Shown: positions 7,788-17,691 of the stretch, in pieces
Position numbering within the stretch: position 1 is the stretch's first letter
Layout of the letters: each line of letters opens with the position of its first letter
Source of the DNA: SZUA-35 sp963781035
GTDB lineage: Bacteria; Actinomycetota; Acidimicrobiia; Acidimicrobiales; SZUA-35
Assembly: GCA_963781035.1 (NCBI GenBank)
Contig: CAWAEN010000003.1
Location: 62,001-126,000, forward strand
DNA length: 64,000 nucleotides
Direction: 5' to 3'
Made by a program: the position numbers and the translations under genes
The notes under the pieces: generated by a model
Databases searched by the model: none
Told to the model about the DNA's origin: nothing
Seen by the model: only the letters and a program-made list of their open reading frames with translations

Positions 7788-9113
7788 ATGCGAGGCATCG
7801 CCGGGGGGGAAGACGCAATCAGCCAGCCGGTGTCGGCGGAGAACCCCGTACCCACCGGCGATCGACCCACGCCCACCTCGGGCGACATCGGCGATCTCGG
7901 CCGGGGCTCGGTCTGGGCGCTCGGTGCGGTGGCCAGCACGGCCCTCAGCGGTTTCCTCTTCTGGGTCCTCGCAGCCGGGACTTCGACGAACACCGCAGAC
8001 GTCGGCCGAGCGGCCGCCTGGTTCACGGTCATCCAACTGGTCGTCGCCACGACGGCTCTCGGTGCGCCGATCCTCCTGAACCGCACCGGCGGCGACAGCA
8101 GCGCGCCGACGATCACCGGCGCCACGCTGCGCCTGGTCGCGGGTGCCGCCCTCCTGCTCGGCGCACTCTCGCCGATCGTCGCCGGACGCCAATGGTCGTC
8201 CCTGTCCGGAGTGTCCGGGCCGCTCGTCGGAGTGTTGGTGGCGGTTCTGGCGGTTGGTTCTGCACTGACGCTCGGGGTCGACGCAAGGCTCATGTCGCTT
8301 CGCCGGTGGCAGGCGCTCTTCCTGCGGTCGGCGATTCCCGCCTTCATCCGCCTTCCTCTGCTGTTCGTCTCTCCCCTCGAGGACCGAGCGACCTGGCTCG
8401 TCCTCGCTGCGTCGGCCCCGATCGCAGCGTCCGGCGCCGTCGCGGTCGGCATCCTCTCCCGCTCCGGTGACATTGCCTGGCGCGGCCGGCTCTCCTCCGG
8501 GCACCGAACGTTCCTGGCGTCGCAACATCTCAGCGCCCTCGCCACCCATCTGCCCTATCACGCCGTTCCGCTCATCGTCGCTCGCCACGTCAGCAGCTCG
8601 CTCAATGCCGCCTTCTATCTGGTCTGGGGCATCGGCGTCATGGCCACGCTCGTTCCCCACACGCTCTCGCAGGTCCTCCTGTCGGAGACGAGCCTCTTCG
8701 GCGACGGACGGGCGCAGCGCATCCGCTTGACGCTGTTCGCCAACATCGGAGTCGGTGTGGTCGGGTGGGTCATGAGTCAGGCATTCGGCGCCGTCATCCT
8801 CCGACAACTCGGGCCGAACTACGAGGAGCTCGCCTCCATCCTGCCGTGGTTGTTCGTCGCCGTGCTCTGCTTCGGGCTGACGAGCATCGCACTCACCGAA
8901 ACCCGCATCGCCGACGACCACCGCCTCACCGTCGCTGTCACCTGGCTCGTTGCCGTCATCGCCCTCACCGTCACCGTCTGGAAGTCCACCTCCACACCCG
9001 TGTGGGGTGCCACATGGGGCTGGGTCTTCGCCCATGCCGTCGGGGCTGTGGTCGCCCTCATCCTGGTCGATCGGCGCCGTTCGCTGGGACGGGCGGGGTA
9101 CTCCCATGGCTGA
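7788..9113 (+). CDS. Multi-pass membrane protein, MOP/flippase-like
   Basis: A 441-residue integral membrane protein with about 12 hydrophobic segments and a ~40-residue polar N-terminus. The general look (paired helices, charged loops, no signal peptide) matches the MOP superfamily of polysaccharide or lipid-linked oligosaccharide flippases. The context supports this: it is the first gene of a plus-strand unit followed (8-bp overlap) by a membrane-anchored concanavalin-like protein and the AftD fusion. The exact start is uncertain; GTG codons downstream are alternatives. The substrate is unknown, and polysaccharide translocation is an inference. Confidence 0.75.
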   Translation: MRGIAGGEDAISQPVSAENPVPTGDRPTPTSGDIGDLGRGSVWALGAVASTALSGFLFWVLAAGTSTNTADVGRAAAWFTVIQLVVATTALGAPILLNRTGGDSSAPTITGATLRLVAGAALLLGALSPIVAGRQWSSLSGVSGPLVGVLVAVLAVGSALTLGVDARLMSLRRWQALFLRSAIPAFIRLPLLFVSPLEDRATWLVLAASAPIAASGAVAVGILSRSGDIAWRGRLSSGHRTFLASQHLSALATHLPYHAVPLIVARHVSSSLNAAFYLVWGIGVMATLVPHTLSQVLLSETSLFGDGRAQRIRLTLFANIGVGVVGWVMSQAFGAVILRQLGPNYEELASILPWLFVAVLCFGLTSIALTETRIADDHRLTVAVTWLVAVIALTVTVWKSTSTPVWGATWGWVFAHAVGAVVALILVDRRRSLGRAGYSHG

Positions 9114-9837
9114 GAGAACCGACCAGCAGACGGCCGACGACGATGCCAGCCGTGATGAGGCCAGCCGCATCGGTTCCCGACTCATGGCCATCGGACTGCT
9201 CGGCGCCGCTGCGCTCATCGCATTCGGCTGGTACGCGTCGACCCGAGCCGGAGAGGAACGGAGCGACGCGGTGATCGCAGCCATCCCCGTGACCGCAGAG
9301 CGGATCCTCGATGACTTCGAACGACCGGACGGCGTGCTCGGCGACGATGAATCCGTGGAGCCGGCATGGAACGTGCTCGGACCCGAGCTGATGATCATCG
9401 AGGGTCAGGTCGTGTCTGACGGAAGCGACCAGCCATCGCTGGCCGTGATCGACACCGGCTGGGCCGACGTCTCCCTGGGCCTCGTCGTCGGTGAAGTCCC
9501 CTCTGGATCTGGCCTCCTGTTCCGGTTCGTGGACCTGAACAACCACTGGTCGCTCGTGGCCGCACCCGACTTCGCGACCTGGAACCTCGTCGTCACCGTC
9601 GACGGCGAGATCACCCAGAGCCTGGCAACCGGACTCACCGGCACGGCCGCCGGCACCCGGCTGGCCGTCCTCGCTCAGGGTCCCGAGATCCGAGTGTTCG
9701 TGAACGGTCAGCCGGTCGGTTCCGTTGTCGACCCGACCTTCCAGACAGCTACCGCGGCAGGCTTCTTCGCCAGTTCGGGAGCGGTCGCGACCTTCGACGA
9801 GTTCTTCGCCGTCGACGCTCCCATCACCGACGAGTGA
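9106..9837 (+). CDS. Membrane-anchored protein with LamG/concanavalin-like domain
   Basis: A 243-residue protein with a polar N-terminus, one membrane anchor (about 25-45, LMAIGLLGAAALIAFGWY) and an external beta-sandwich-like domain. The domain pattern (DDFERPDG ... SGLLFRFVDLNNHWSLVA ... RVFVNGQPVG ... AGFFASSG) is typical of concanavalin/LamG-type folds that bind polysaccharide. The start overlaps the flippase stop by 8 bp, implying translational coupling, and the AftD fusion starts 16 bp after its stop. Probable role: surface glycan binding alongside envelope polysaccharide assembly (inference). Confidence 0.8.
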   Translation: MAERTDQQTADDDASRDEASRIGSRLMAIGLLGAAALIAFGWYASTRAGEERSDAVIAAIPVTAERILDDFERPDGVLGDDESVEPAWNVLGPELMIIEGQVVSDGSDQPSLAVIDTGWADVSLGLVVGEVPSGSGLLFRFVDLNNHWSLVAAPDFATWNLVVTVDGEITQSLATGLTGTAAGTRLAVLAQGPEIRVFVNGQPVGSVVDPTFQTATAAGFFASSGAVATFDEFFAVDAPITDE

Positions 9838-9853
9838 TCGCCGGTTCTCTGAC

Positions 9854-12800
9854 ATGACCGGAAGTACACCACGACGCGCCGGCTGGATTCCTGAGCTCGC
9901 CGGCTACCGCGCCGTCGCCGCCCTCGCGGTGTTTGCGTTCCACCTCGCCTCCATCGACGCGCCGGGTGGCCTGGTCGGGCGGCTCACGGTGCCACTCGGC
10001 AACGCCGCCGTGTCTCTCTTCTTCGTCCTCTCGGGTTTCCTCGTGTACCGGCCGTTCGCCGAGTGGGCGTTGCTCGACGCCGCGCCAGTGGCCACCTGGC
10101 GCTTCATCGTCAGGAGACTGGCCCGCATCCTGCCCCTCTACTGGGTGGTGCTGACCCTTCATTTCCTCGTGACCGAACCGGACCGGCCGCTCGGTCTCGG
10201 CGAATACCTCACCTCCTACCTGCTGATCCAGAACTTCCGCGGAACGCTGGTGTTCCTGCCGCCGTTCGTGGCGTGGTCGCTGTGCATCGAGCTGTGGTTC
10301 TCCGTCGCGCTGCCGTTCATCGCAGCCCCGCTCCGCCGGGCCGGGCGAGGTCGTCGCTTGATCGAACGGACCCAGATCCAGTTCCTCGGCATCGGTCTGC
10401 TCGCCGGGACCTCGATCGTGTTCCGCATCTGGGCCCTCGGTTCGCCGGGCGATGGCCGCGTCCTCTGGATGCCGGCCTACCTCGACTGGTTCTCTGCCGG
10501 ACTGGTCCTTGCCGTACTGGGCGCGTACTGGTCCGAGCGCTCCCCGACGCTCGAGGTCAGACAGCTGGCCACCCATCCCCTCTACCTCTCGAGCCTCGGC
10601 CTCCTCTCCTACTGGTCGGTGACCCAGCTCGGTCTTCCTGGCGGTTTCGTCACACCGACCCGATTCCAGACCCATGCCCAGTTCCTCCTCCAGGGTTTCA
10701 TGAGCCTCTTCCTCGTGGCCGCCGTTGTCCTGCCCGGTGCCGACCTCGGACGGGCACGCCGATTCTTCGCCTCGCGAACGCTGCAGTGGCTCGGTGCCAT
10801 CTCCTACGGCATCTACCTGATCCACCCAGTGGTGACCGACGAGCTCGTCGAGCACCTTCCGGACGTGCCACTCGGGCTCATCGCTCCGGTCGCCCTCATC
10901 GGAACCCTGATCTTGTCGGACGGCCTCCACCGCCTCGTCGAAGCTCCTGCTTCTCGCGTCGTCGACCGATGGGTGATCACCACCCGCACCACCACACCGC
11001 GGGCCGCCGAGCCACGGACCATCACCGCAGTCCAGACGACCTCCCGATCTCCCGACACCCCGAGACGGCTTTCGACGCTACGGCAGGTGCTCGCGACCCC
11101 TCGCATCCAAGGTCTGCTCCTCGCCTGCCTCGCCTTCATGTCTCCGTTGCTGAGCCTGCCGAATCGATACGTGGGGGACAGCCGATTCGAGATGACGTTC
11201 AACCCCACGGCCCGGCTCGATCGGATGTTCATCGGGTGGGATGCAACGCGAGGTCTCGGCCGGCCGGCTGAGGAGTTCTGGCCGTTCCTGACGTTCGCCT
11301 CGACCGGCCTCGATCAGATCGGTGTCCCGCCCTGGCTGTTGCAGCGTCTGATCCACGGATCGCTCCTCGCTCTCGCTGCAATCGGGATGCTGTTGTTGGC
11401 ACACAGCCTCGACGATCGGCGACCGTTCGCTGCGCCGCTGGCCGCGCTCGTGTTCGCGTTCGGCCCGGCGAGCTCGCTGTACCTGCTGCCGGTTCCGCTC
11501 TACACCAGCTATGCCGCCGCACCCTGGCTCGCTCTGGCGGTGGTCAGAGCCGCGAAGGGACGGCCCCTGCGATGGGCAGGTCTGGTTGCCGTCATCGTGT
11601 TCCTCGTCGGCAACGCCGACCCGCCCGGCTTCCTGCTCGCCTGTGTTCCGGCCGGCATCATCGGTGTCTCCCTGTTGGTCCACCGACCGGCCGCTCGGCG
11701 CCGGCTCCTCGGCTTCGCAACTGCCGGACTCCTCCTCGCTGTTCTCGTCAGTGCCACGATGCTGACGAAGACGTCGAGCGGTTCGGAAGCACTCGCCCAC
11801 CGCCTGGCCGAGACCGAATCGATCGATGCGGTTGCTCTGGCCTCGTCATTCGGCGAATCGATCCGGGGCGCAGGATTCTGGCTCCTCTACTTCGGTCTGA
11901 TCCAGACCACCTTCCGCACCCATCTCAGCATCTTCACCTCCAACGCGTGGGTCGTCCTGGCCACGATCGCCCCGCTCGTGCTCGGCCTTGCCGCCCTGGG
12001 CCGGAGGCCATCACGCGTCCGGTTGTTGGCGCTGTCCTGGGTGCTCATCGGGGTCGTGCTGATGGTGGGGCCGTACCCCACCTCCGATCCAACGCCCTGG
12101 GGTCGAGTGCTGACCGAACTCTTCGCCGCCAACGACGCAGTGTTTGCGTTTCGGAGCTCGCACAAAGCCGGCGTGATCGTGGCCATGGGCACCGCGCTCC
12201 TCGCCGCGTGGGGCGCCAACGACATCGCCGCACGGATCAAGCGAGCCCCGGCACGGTGGAGGCGGGTCTCGACGATCGCCGCCGGAACCCTCGGAGTGAC
12301 CGTTCTGGCCACGGTGGCAGCGCCGTTCTGGATCACGCCGCTGTACGACTCAGACCTCAGCGTCGGCATCATTCCCGACTACTGGAACGATGCCTCGGCG
12401 CAGCTGGCGGCCGAGGCCGGCGGGCGGGTCTTGGTGATCCCCGGCTCGACCAACAACGGCTACCGGTGGGGAACGATCGGCGACGACCTGATCGACGTGT
12501 TCGTCCCGTCGCCGATCGCAGCCTCCACCCTGCCGCTGAGCACGCCGATCGCAGCCGATGTGATCGACGCACTGGATCGCGCCATCACGACATTCGACTA
12601 TCAGCCGGGGACCCTGGCCCCCATCGCCGAGCGACTCGGCATCACGCACCTCGTCATCCGCAACGACCTCGCCTGGGAACTCCAGGGCCTCCCTCGGCCG
12701 ACCGAGCTCGATGCCGTGCGAAACGATCCGGACCTCACCCTCGTCGGCCGTCACGGTACGCCAGGCAGGTTCGTGGTGAACCCCCTGTCGCCCGAGCCGG

Positions 12801-14605
12801 TGGAGTTGTCACTGCCACCGATCGAGATCTACCGGATCGACTCCGCGGCGCCGCCCGAAATCCTCGTGTTGCCGGCGGAAGGCACACCACGCACGATCGT
12901 CGTCGACGGCACAGGAGCGGCGCTCGTCAGCGTGGCAGAACAGGGTCTGCTCGGAGGCGGTCACGTCGTCCGGTTCCTTCCGTCCATCGATGCGGAAACG
13001 AGTACCGCCGACGACGCTCTGTCCGATGATGTCGCCCTCGTGGTGGTCACCGGCACGACACGATCGATCGACAGACGAATCGAGTACTACGGCTATCGAT
13101 TCGCACCGGCCGTCGATCCAGCCGACGCCAACGACTGGCTCGGAGTCGACGGCTTGTCGGCCTTGACGACCGTCGATCTCGAGGGGGCTTCGGTCGCGAG
13201 TTCGGTCGACCGCTGGCTGCTCGGCCTCGAGCATCAACCGCTTCGAGCCTTCGACGGTGATCAGACGACCTCGTGGCGCTTACCTCGTCTGGTCCAGGAC
13301 GACGCCCAGCAGCTCTCGCTCAGCTTCGATGAGCCAACAGCCGTCGACCGCATCGTGATCGTGCTCGATGATGGCGAGCAGCGCATCGACGACCTACGAA
13401 TCACCGCAGACAGCCGGGCAATCGATGCCGTCCGTACCGACGACCGGGTCGAGACCGGATCGGCAACGTTCACCGACCTCACGATCGAGATCGGACCGAC
13501 GCTGCCTGGCCTCGCGGCCGTCGGCGTGGTCGACGTGATCATCCACACCGTGCACGCCGGACCGCTCCGCCCCATCACCCACATCGGCGACGGCATCGCC
13601 GAGTACGCGTCAGCTCTCCCGAACGCCGACCAGGTCCCGGCTCTCTTCCTGCTCGGACCAGAGCACCCGAGTGGACAACCGATGATCACCGAGGTCACGA
13701 CCTGGCTCGACCTTCCGCACCAGATCGAACTGTCGATGCAGACCGACTCCGCAGTTGTTCGTTGCCTGCCGATCGTCACGATCGACGGCGAATCGGTCAG
13801 GATGCTGATCCGTCCCATCGGTGACGGCACCGCCATCGCCGAACCCTGCGCCGGCGGTGACCCGATCGAGCTCGCACCTGGCGTCCATCGCATCGAGGTG
13901 ACCCCGCCTCCCGGCGACGCCGTCACCGACGCTCGCCTCACCGTCGGCTCGCTGGACCTCACCCCGGTGACGAGGATTCCACTCGCCGATGGAGAGCCGG
14001 GAGTCGGCGACATCGTGGTCCTGCCGAGCTCGTTCGACCCAGAGTGGTTGCTCGAGGCGACTTCGAGCGACGACCCGGCCGACGGCCCACGATTCGCGGC
14101 CGACGGTCTGACCGGTGTCATCATCGACTCAGCAGGTCCCATCGGTCGGACAGAACATCCGACCGACAACGCGGTCACTCGATCGTGGTGGGTCACGATC
14201 ATCGGACTCGCCCTCACCACAGCCGCCATCGCGGTTCCCTGGCGATCGGTGGTGCAGCCCGAATCGGTTGCGACTGCAACCGGTCGACGCCGCAGTCTCG
14301 CCTTGGTCGCACCAGCCGCCGGCATTGCCGCCGCATGGATGTTCGCCGGACCGATCGCCATCGCCGGCGCGGTCACCGCCTGGTGCCTCCACCGCTGGGC
14401 ACCTCGCGCCACCTTCGCTTCGATCGCCCTGCTGCTGGTGACGATCACTGCCTACCGGGTGTCACCCCTTCTCGATGACACGGCGACCATCGTCGATCCG
14501 GCACGGGCCGACCAGGCCATGCAAATCGTGCTCGGGATGCTCTTCATGGCCGGCATCGAGGCACTCCGTCGAGCCGAAACCGTCAGCGGCGCGTCGCCTC
14601 GATGA
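9854..14605 (+). CDS. Acyltransferase-3 / AftD-like arabinofuranosyltransferase fusion
   Basis: A 1583-residue polytopic protein. Residues ~1-375 are an acyltransferase-3 (OafA-like) module, with ELAGYRAVAALAVFAFHL at the N-terminus, a VAWSLCIELWF segment and ISYGIYLIHP near 315. A Thr/Pro/Arg linker (about 376-410) leads to a GT-C glycosyltransferase resembling mycobacterial AftD (DUF3367). That region has PTARLDRMFIGWDA near the first loop, many helices, then a large external beta region. A discoidin/CBM-like segment (about 1124-1235, AFDGDQTTSW) and C-terminal helices complete it. AftD adds alpha-arabinofuranose to arabinan; the acyltransferase half could acylate the glycan. The reading frame is open throughout, but a lost stop by indel cannot be excluded. 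It converges with the methyltransferase gene, overlapping its end by 23 bp. Confidence 0.85.
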   Translation: MTGSTPRRAGWIPELAGYRAVAALAVFAFHLASIDAPGGLVGRLTVPLGNAAVSLFFVLSGFLVYRPFAEWALLDAAPVATWRFIVRRLARILPLYWVVLTLHFLVTEPDRPLGLGEYLTSYLLIQNFRGTLVFLPPFVAWSLCIELWFSVALPFIAAPLRRAGRGRRLIERTQIQFLGIGLLAGTSIVFRIWALGSPGDGRVLWMPAYLDWFSAGLVLAVLGAYWSERSPTLEVRQLATHPLYLSSLGLLSYWSVTQLGLPGGFVTPTRFQTHAQFLLQGFMSLFLVAAVVLPGADLGRARRFFASRTLQWLGAISYGIYLIHPVVTDELVEHLPDVPLGLIAPVALIGTLILSDGLHRLVEAPASRVVDRWVITTRTTTPRAAEPRTITAVQTTSRSPDTPRRLSTLRQVLATPRIQGLLLACLAFMSPLLSLPNRYVGDSRFEMTFNPTARLDRMFIGWDATRGLGRPAEEFWPFLTFASTGLDQIGVPPWLLQRLIHGSLLALAAIGMLLLAHSLDDRRPFAAPLAALVFAFGPASSLYLLPVPLYTSYAAAPWLALAVVRAAKGRPLRWAGLVAVIVFLVGNADPPGFLLACVPAGIIGVSLLVHRPAARRRLLGFATAGLLLAVLVSATMLTKTSSGSEALAHRLAETESIDAVALASSFGESIRGAGFWLLYFGLIQTTFRTHLSIFTSNAWVVLATIAPLVLGLAALGRRPSRVRLLALSWVLIGVVLMVGPYPTSDPTPWGRVLTELFAANDAVFAFRSSHKAGVIVAMGTALLAAWGANDIAARIKRAPARWRRVSTIAAGTLGVTVLATVAAPFWITPLYDSDLSVGIIPDYWNDASAQLAAEAGGRVLVIPGSTNNGYRWGTIGDDLIDVFVPSPIAASTLPLSTPIAADVIDALDRAITTFDYQPGTLAPIAERLGITHLVIRNDLAWELQGLPRPTELDAVRNDPDLTLVGRHGTPGRFVVNPLSPEPVELSLPPIEIYRIDSAAPPEILVLPAEGTPRTIVVDGTGAALVSVAEQGLLGGGHVVRFLPSIDAETSTADDALSDDVALVVVTGTTRSIDRRIEYYGYRFAPAVDPADANDWLGVDGLSALTTVDLEGASVASSVDRWLLGLEHQPLRAFDGDQTTSWRLPRLVQDDAQQLSLSFDEPTAVDRIVIVLDDGEQRIDDLRITADSRAIDAVRTDDRVETGSATFTDLTIEIGPTLPGLAAVGVVDVIIHTVHAGPLRPITHIGDGIAEYASALPNADQVPALFLLGPEHPSGQPMITEVTTWLDLPHQIELSMQTDSAVVRCLPIVTIDGESVRMLIRPIGDGTAIAEPCAGGDPIELAPGVHRIEVTPPPGDAVTDARLTVGSLDLTPVTRIPLADGEPGVGDIVVLPSSFDPEWLLEATSSDDPADGPRFAADGLTGVIIDSAGPIGRTEHPTDNAVTRSWWVTIIGLALTTAAIAVPWRSVVQPESVATATGRRRSLALVAPAAGIAAAWMFAGPIAIAGAVTAWCLHRWAPRATFASIALLLVTITAYRVSPLLDDTATIVDPARADQAMQIVLGMLFMAGIEALRRAETVSGASPR

Positions 14606-15326
14606 CACAGTTCCACGACGCAAACTCGCGTAACCCCGGAACCCGCATGATCGGTCGGAGGAACGGGTAGTACCGAGGGTGCGCCCCGTCGAAGTGAAGG
14701 TCCGGGTGCTGCTTGGTCAACGCCAGCATCCGACCCACGTACGAGGGCCAGAGGCCGTCGTACGGGACGTTCTTGCGGGGCTCGCCGAACCAACGAGTCC
14801 ACAGGCGAGGACCCAGACGAGGGCCGAGGAGATGCAGGGGCACGATCTCGTGGCCGCCCCACGGCGAGAACCACGGCGTCCAACTGATCCAGGCCCAGCC
14901 TCCGGGCCGCAACACTCGTGCGATCTCGTCGAGTACGGCGGACGGATCGGGAACGTGCTCGATCAGGTTCGAGCAGAAGACACCGTCGAACGAGCCGTCC
15001 GGATACGGCATCTTCTGCGCATCGCCGACCAGCGCTGCGACATCACGGGTCAGGGCATCGGCAACATCGTCGCCACCGAGGTCGAGGCCAACGACCATCG
15101 CACCAGCTCGCTCGAGCGCGACCGAATACCACCCCGGTCCACAACCGAGATCGAGGATGCGAGCACCATCGAGTCGGTGGGGAAAGCTGGCGATGGTCCG
15201 GTCGGCGAGGCCCACGTAGAACGGTGCAGGGTCGGTCTTCTCGTTTCGGAACCGACGCAGGATTTCGAGTGCCGACGGCGGCTCGGGAGCGGCGACAGGT
15301 TGCAGGTCGAGCGCAGCCTTGCTCAC
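14583..15326 (-). CDS. Class I SAM-dependent methyltransferase
   Basis: A 247-residue methyltransferase of the UbiE/Methyltransf_11 type. Motif I is ARILDLGCGPGWYS (about 55-68), followed by an acidic residue at the second strand (VVGLDLGG), GDAQKMPYPDGSFD and the post-motif VLDEIARVLRPGGW. The C-terminal half (WTRWFGEPRKNVPYDG) is typical of actinobacterial homologues found in cell-envelope glycan loci beside a GT4 enzyme. It is the last gene of the overlapping minus-strand operon, starting with GTG 13 bp after the GT4 stop. The likely substrate is a lipid-linked glycan (inference). Confidence 0.9.
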   Translation of the reverse strand: MSKAALDLQPVAAPEPPSALEILRRFRNEKTDPAPFYVGLADRTIASFPHRLDGARILDLGCGPGWYSVALERAGAMVVGLDLGGDDVADALTRDVAALVGDAQKMPYPDGSFDGVFCSNLIEHVPDPSAVLDEIARVLRPGGWAWISWTPWFSPWGGHEIVPLHLLGPRLGPRLWTRWFGEPRKNVPYDGLWPSYVGRMLALTKQHPDLHFDGAHPRYYPFLRPIMRVPGLREFASWNCVIEATRR

Positions 15327-15339
15327 GAGGACAGACCCG

Positions 15340-16446
15340 TCACGAGGACAGACCCGCCGTCAGTCGCCTCCAACGGCGACTCGACACCGTCTTGGCACCG
15401 ACCGCCTCGATCGCCGCCCGTTCGAACGACTCCACCAGTGCATATTCGCCGAACGTGCGGGCCCGCTCCCTCGCCGCGGTACCGAATCGCGCCGCCAGCT
15501 CCGGATCTCGGCCGACCGAGATCCACTGCTTGACCAGTTGATCGAGGTCGTGACAGATCCAACCCGTGTCGTTGTCGACCACGGAATCTCGCACCCCGGG
15601 AACATCGAATCCGATCGACGGCGTGCCCTGGGCTGCCGCCTCCATCACGACCAGACCCCACCCCTCGACATAGGAGGGATGCAGGAGGACGGTCGCCGAA
15701 GCGAGCAGGTGGTCCCGTTCCTCTTCCGACACCCGACCGGCCAGGCGGGCGCCCTCGGTGAGCAGAGGCTCCAACCGCTGGCGCTCGGGTCCTTCACCGA
15801 TGATGACCAGCTCACCACCGGTGGCAGCCCGAACCTCGGGCCACCGCTCGAGGAGCAGGTGGAGCTGTTTGTGCGGCACGAGGCGACCGACAGCGACGAA
15901 CAGCGGAGCAGTCGACGTCGCCGCCACCGGCTCATCGGGAACGACCGTGGCGTTGTAGGCGATGCTGACACGCCGGTGATCCACCCCGATGCCGTGGAGC
16001 GCGGTCCGGGTCGACTCGGAGACAGCGACGAACGGTGTGTTTCGGTAGAGCAGCGGCATCATCCGGCGTTCGAGGAAGCGCCCGGTGGCGGCGACCAACG
16101 GCGAGAACCACTCCGCCCACATCTCGGTGTGCACGTGGTGCACCACACACAGGCTGGATCCCCGACGGAAGACCGGGGTGTAGAAGGTGAGCCCGTTTGC
16201 GACGTCGACGACCAGGTCGAATTGCCGACGATGGCGGAGATACCAGAACGGGTACTTGACGAACTGACCGAGGGTCGATCCGGCATCGCGCACGGCGTAC
16301 TCCCGGGGTGCCACCGGGCCACCGGCCGACAGCGTCACCTCGTGACCGCGTACCGCCAGCCCTCGCATGACGGTGTCCATGTAGACCTCGGACCCGCCGG
16401 CGTGCTCGTTGGCCAGTTCCCGGGAGGCGTTGAAGAGGATCCTCAC
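15340..16446 (-). CDS. GT4-family glycosyltransferase
   Basis: A 368-residue GT-B fold enzyme. The N-terminal domain opens RILFNASRELANEHAGGSE, a typical acceptor-side start. The C-terminal domain shows LFVAVGRLVPHKQLHLLL, VIIGEGPERQRLEPL and the donor-binding HPSYVEGWGLVVMEAAAQG EX7E-like motif (about 265-285). It probably transfers a hexose or related sugar from a nucleotide donor to a lipid or glycan acceptor on the cytoplasmic face. The GTG start overlaps the GT2 stop as GTGA, so translation is coupled. Confidence 0.92.
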   Translation of the reverse strand: MRILFNASRELANEHAGGSEVYMDTVMRGLAVRGHEVTLSAGGPVAPREYAVRDAGSTLGQFVKYPFWYLRHRRQFDLVVDVANGLTFYTPVFRRGSSLCVVHHVHTEMWAEWFSPLVAATGRFLERRMMPLLYRNTPFVAVSESTRTALHGIGVDHRRVSIAYNATVVPDEPVAATSTAPLFVAVGRLVPHKQLHLLLERWPEVRAATGGELVIIGEGPERQRLEPLLTEGARLAGRVSEEERDHLLASATVLLHPSYVEGWGLVVMEAAAQGTPSIGFDVPGVRDSVVDNDTGWICHDLDQLVKQWISVGRDPELAARFGTAARERARTFGEYALVESFERAAIEAVGAKTVSSRRWRRLTAGLSS

Positions 16447-17195
16447 GACACCACCACCGGTTCGGGGCGTTCGGCAATCGATCCGGCTCTGACCCGTCGG
16501 CGGAGATCGAGGAGATGGCGGCCATAACGAACCGCCTCGCGTGCACCCGCCTTCGATTCACCGCCGCCCCGCTCGGCGAACTCGAACGGCACCTCGGCCA
16601 CGACGAGGTGGGGGTGGGTGCCCAGGATCTCGAGCAGGATCTTGTAGCCGAATGGCCGGAGGATCGACGAGTCGACGACGGACCGGTGGAAGGCGAAGAA
16701 GCCGCTCATCGGATCGCTGATCGCCGCCAGTCGCTCTCCGAACATGCGAAAGGCGAGGCCACCGGCAATCCGGGAAACGACACGACGAATCGGCGACAAT
16801 CCGCCGATGACGCTCTCCCAGTTGAACCTCGAGGCGATCGCCAGATCAGCGCCGCCGAGGCGCTCGATCAGAGCCGGCACGACCTCGGGCGGATGTTGGA
16901 GGTCGGCATCCATGACGACCACGATCCGACCGCTGGAGGCAGCCAGACCGTCGGTGATCGCCGTGCCCAACCCACCGAGACGTTCGGTCCCGGTGCGGCG
17001 AATGGGGACGACGCGGCAACGGAGCCGGCGACCGACGGCAGACGCTCGCTCGATCGTCTCGTCGTCACCGTCGTCGACAACGACGATCTCGTCGCAGCAG
17101 CCGAGAGCATCGAGTCGCTCCAGCACCTCGACGATGTTGTCAGCTTCGTTTCTGGTGGGAAGGACGACGGAGACGAGCGCCGCCGTGTCGGTCAC
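16443..17195 (-). CDS. GT2-family glycosyltransferase (polyprenyl-phosphate sugar synthase-like)
   Basis: A 250-residue GT-A enzyme resembling dolichol/polyprenyl-phosphate mannose synthases: SVVLPTRNEADNI at the N-terminus, EIVVVDDGDDETI, then VVVMDADLQHPPEVVP with the DAD metal site (about 95). There are no clear C-terminal membrane helices, so it is the soluble class. It probably charges a polyprenyl phosphate with a sugar used by the GT-C enzymes nearby (inference from context). It is coupled by GTGA overlaps to both the LPxTG gene upstream and the GT4 gene downstream. Confidence 0.9.
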   Translation of the reverse strand: MTDTAALVSVVLPTRNEADNIVEVLERLDALGCCDEIVVVDDGDDETIERASAVGRRLRCRVVPIRRTGTERLGGLGTAITDGLAASSGRIVVVMDADLQHPPEVVPALIERLGGADLAIASRFNWESVIGGLSPIRRVVSRIAGGLAFRMFGERLAAISDPMSGFFAFHRSVVDSSILRPFGYKILLEILGTHPHLVVAEVPFEFAERGGGESKAGAREAVRYGRHLLDLRRRVRAGSIAERPEPVVVS

Positions 17196-17691
17196 GCGAC
17201 GACGGTCTCGGAACGATCGAGCCGGGAGCCGTAGAGCAGAGCTCCACCGATCACGGCCAGGACCAGGCCGATGCCGACGATCCCACGTGAGTCAGTACCG
17301 GTGACCGGCAAGGTCTGCAGACCGAGGACCTGAGAGGCCACGTTCGTTCCCCGCTCGTGACGAGCCTCGAGGGTGAACTCCGAGCCGGGTTGCATGTCGA
17401 ATCCGTTCAGCGACCAGGTGAGGCCGGCGAATGCCGGAGTGACCTGGGCCAGCACGAACTCGAAGGGCAGGCCGTCTTTGTCGGTGCCGACGACGTAGAC
17501 CAGGTAGGTCTCGTCGATCGTGGCCGGCGCGGTGTAGCGGGCAAGGAACTTGCCATCGGCGTTGGCGACACCCGTGCCGATGATCGTGACCTCGGGTGGG
17601 TCTTCGCCGTACCCGCCCTGGGCCGATACCGGCACCGCCGCAGCGAGCACGAAAAGAGGGGCAGCAGTGCTGCCAGGAGAAAACGCTTCAT
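17192..17691 (-). CDS. LPxTG-anchored surface protein (frameshifted in signal peptide)
   Basis: A small surface protein of ~166 residues after repair. The C-terminus is a textbook sortase signal: LPVTG (17297-17311), a hydrophobic stretch (VGIGLVLAVIGGALLYG) and a short tail with Arg (SRLDRSETVVA). The ATG at 17691 encodes MKRFLLAALLPLF, and after one missing base within TTTT (17652-17655) or CCCC (17658-17661) the frame continues VLAAAVPVSAQGGYG, together a perfect signal peptide. The unrepaired frame alone would start at GTG 17650 without a full signal. The mature part is a ~100-residue beta-rich domain. It overlaps the GT2 start (GTGA). No sortase gene is in the window. Confidence 0.8.
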
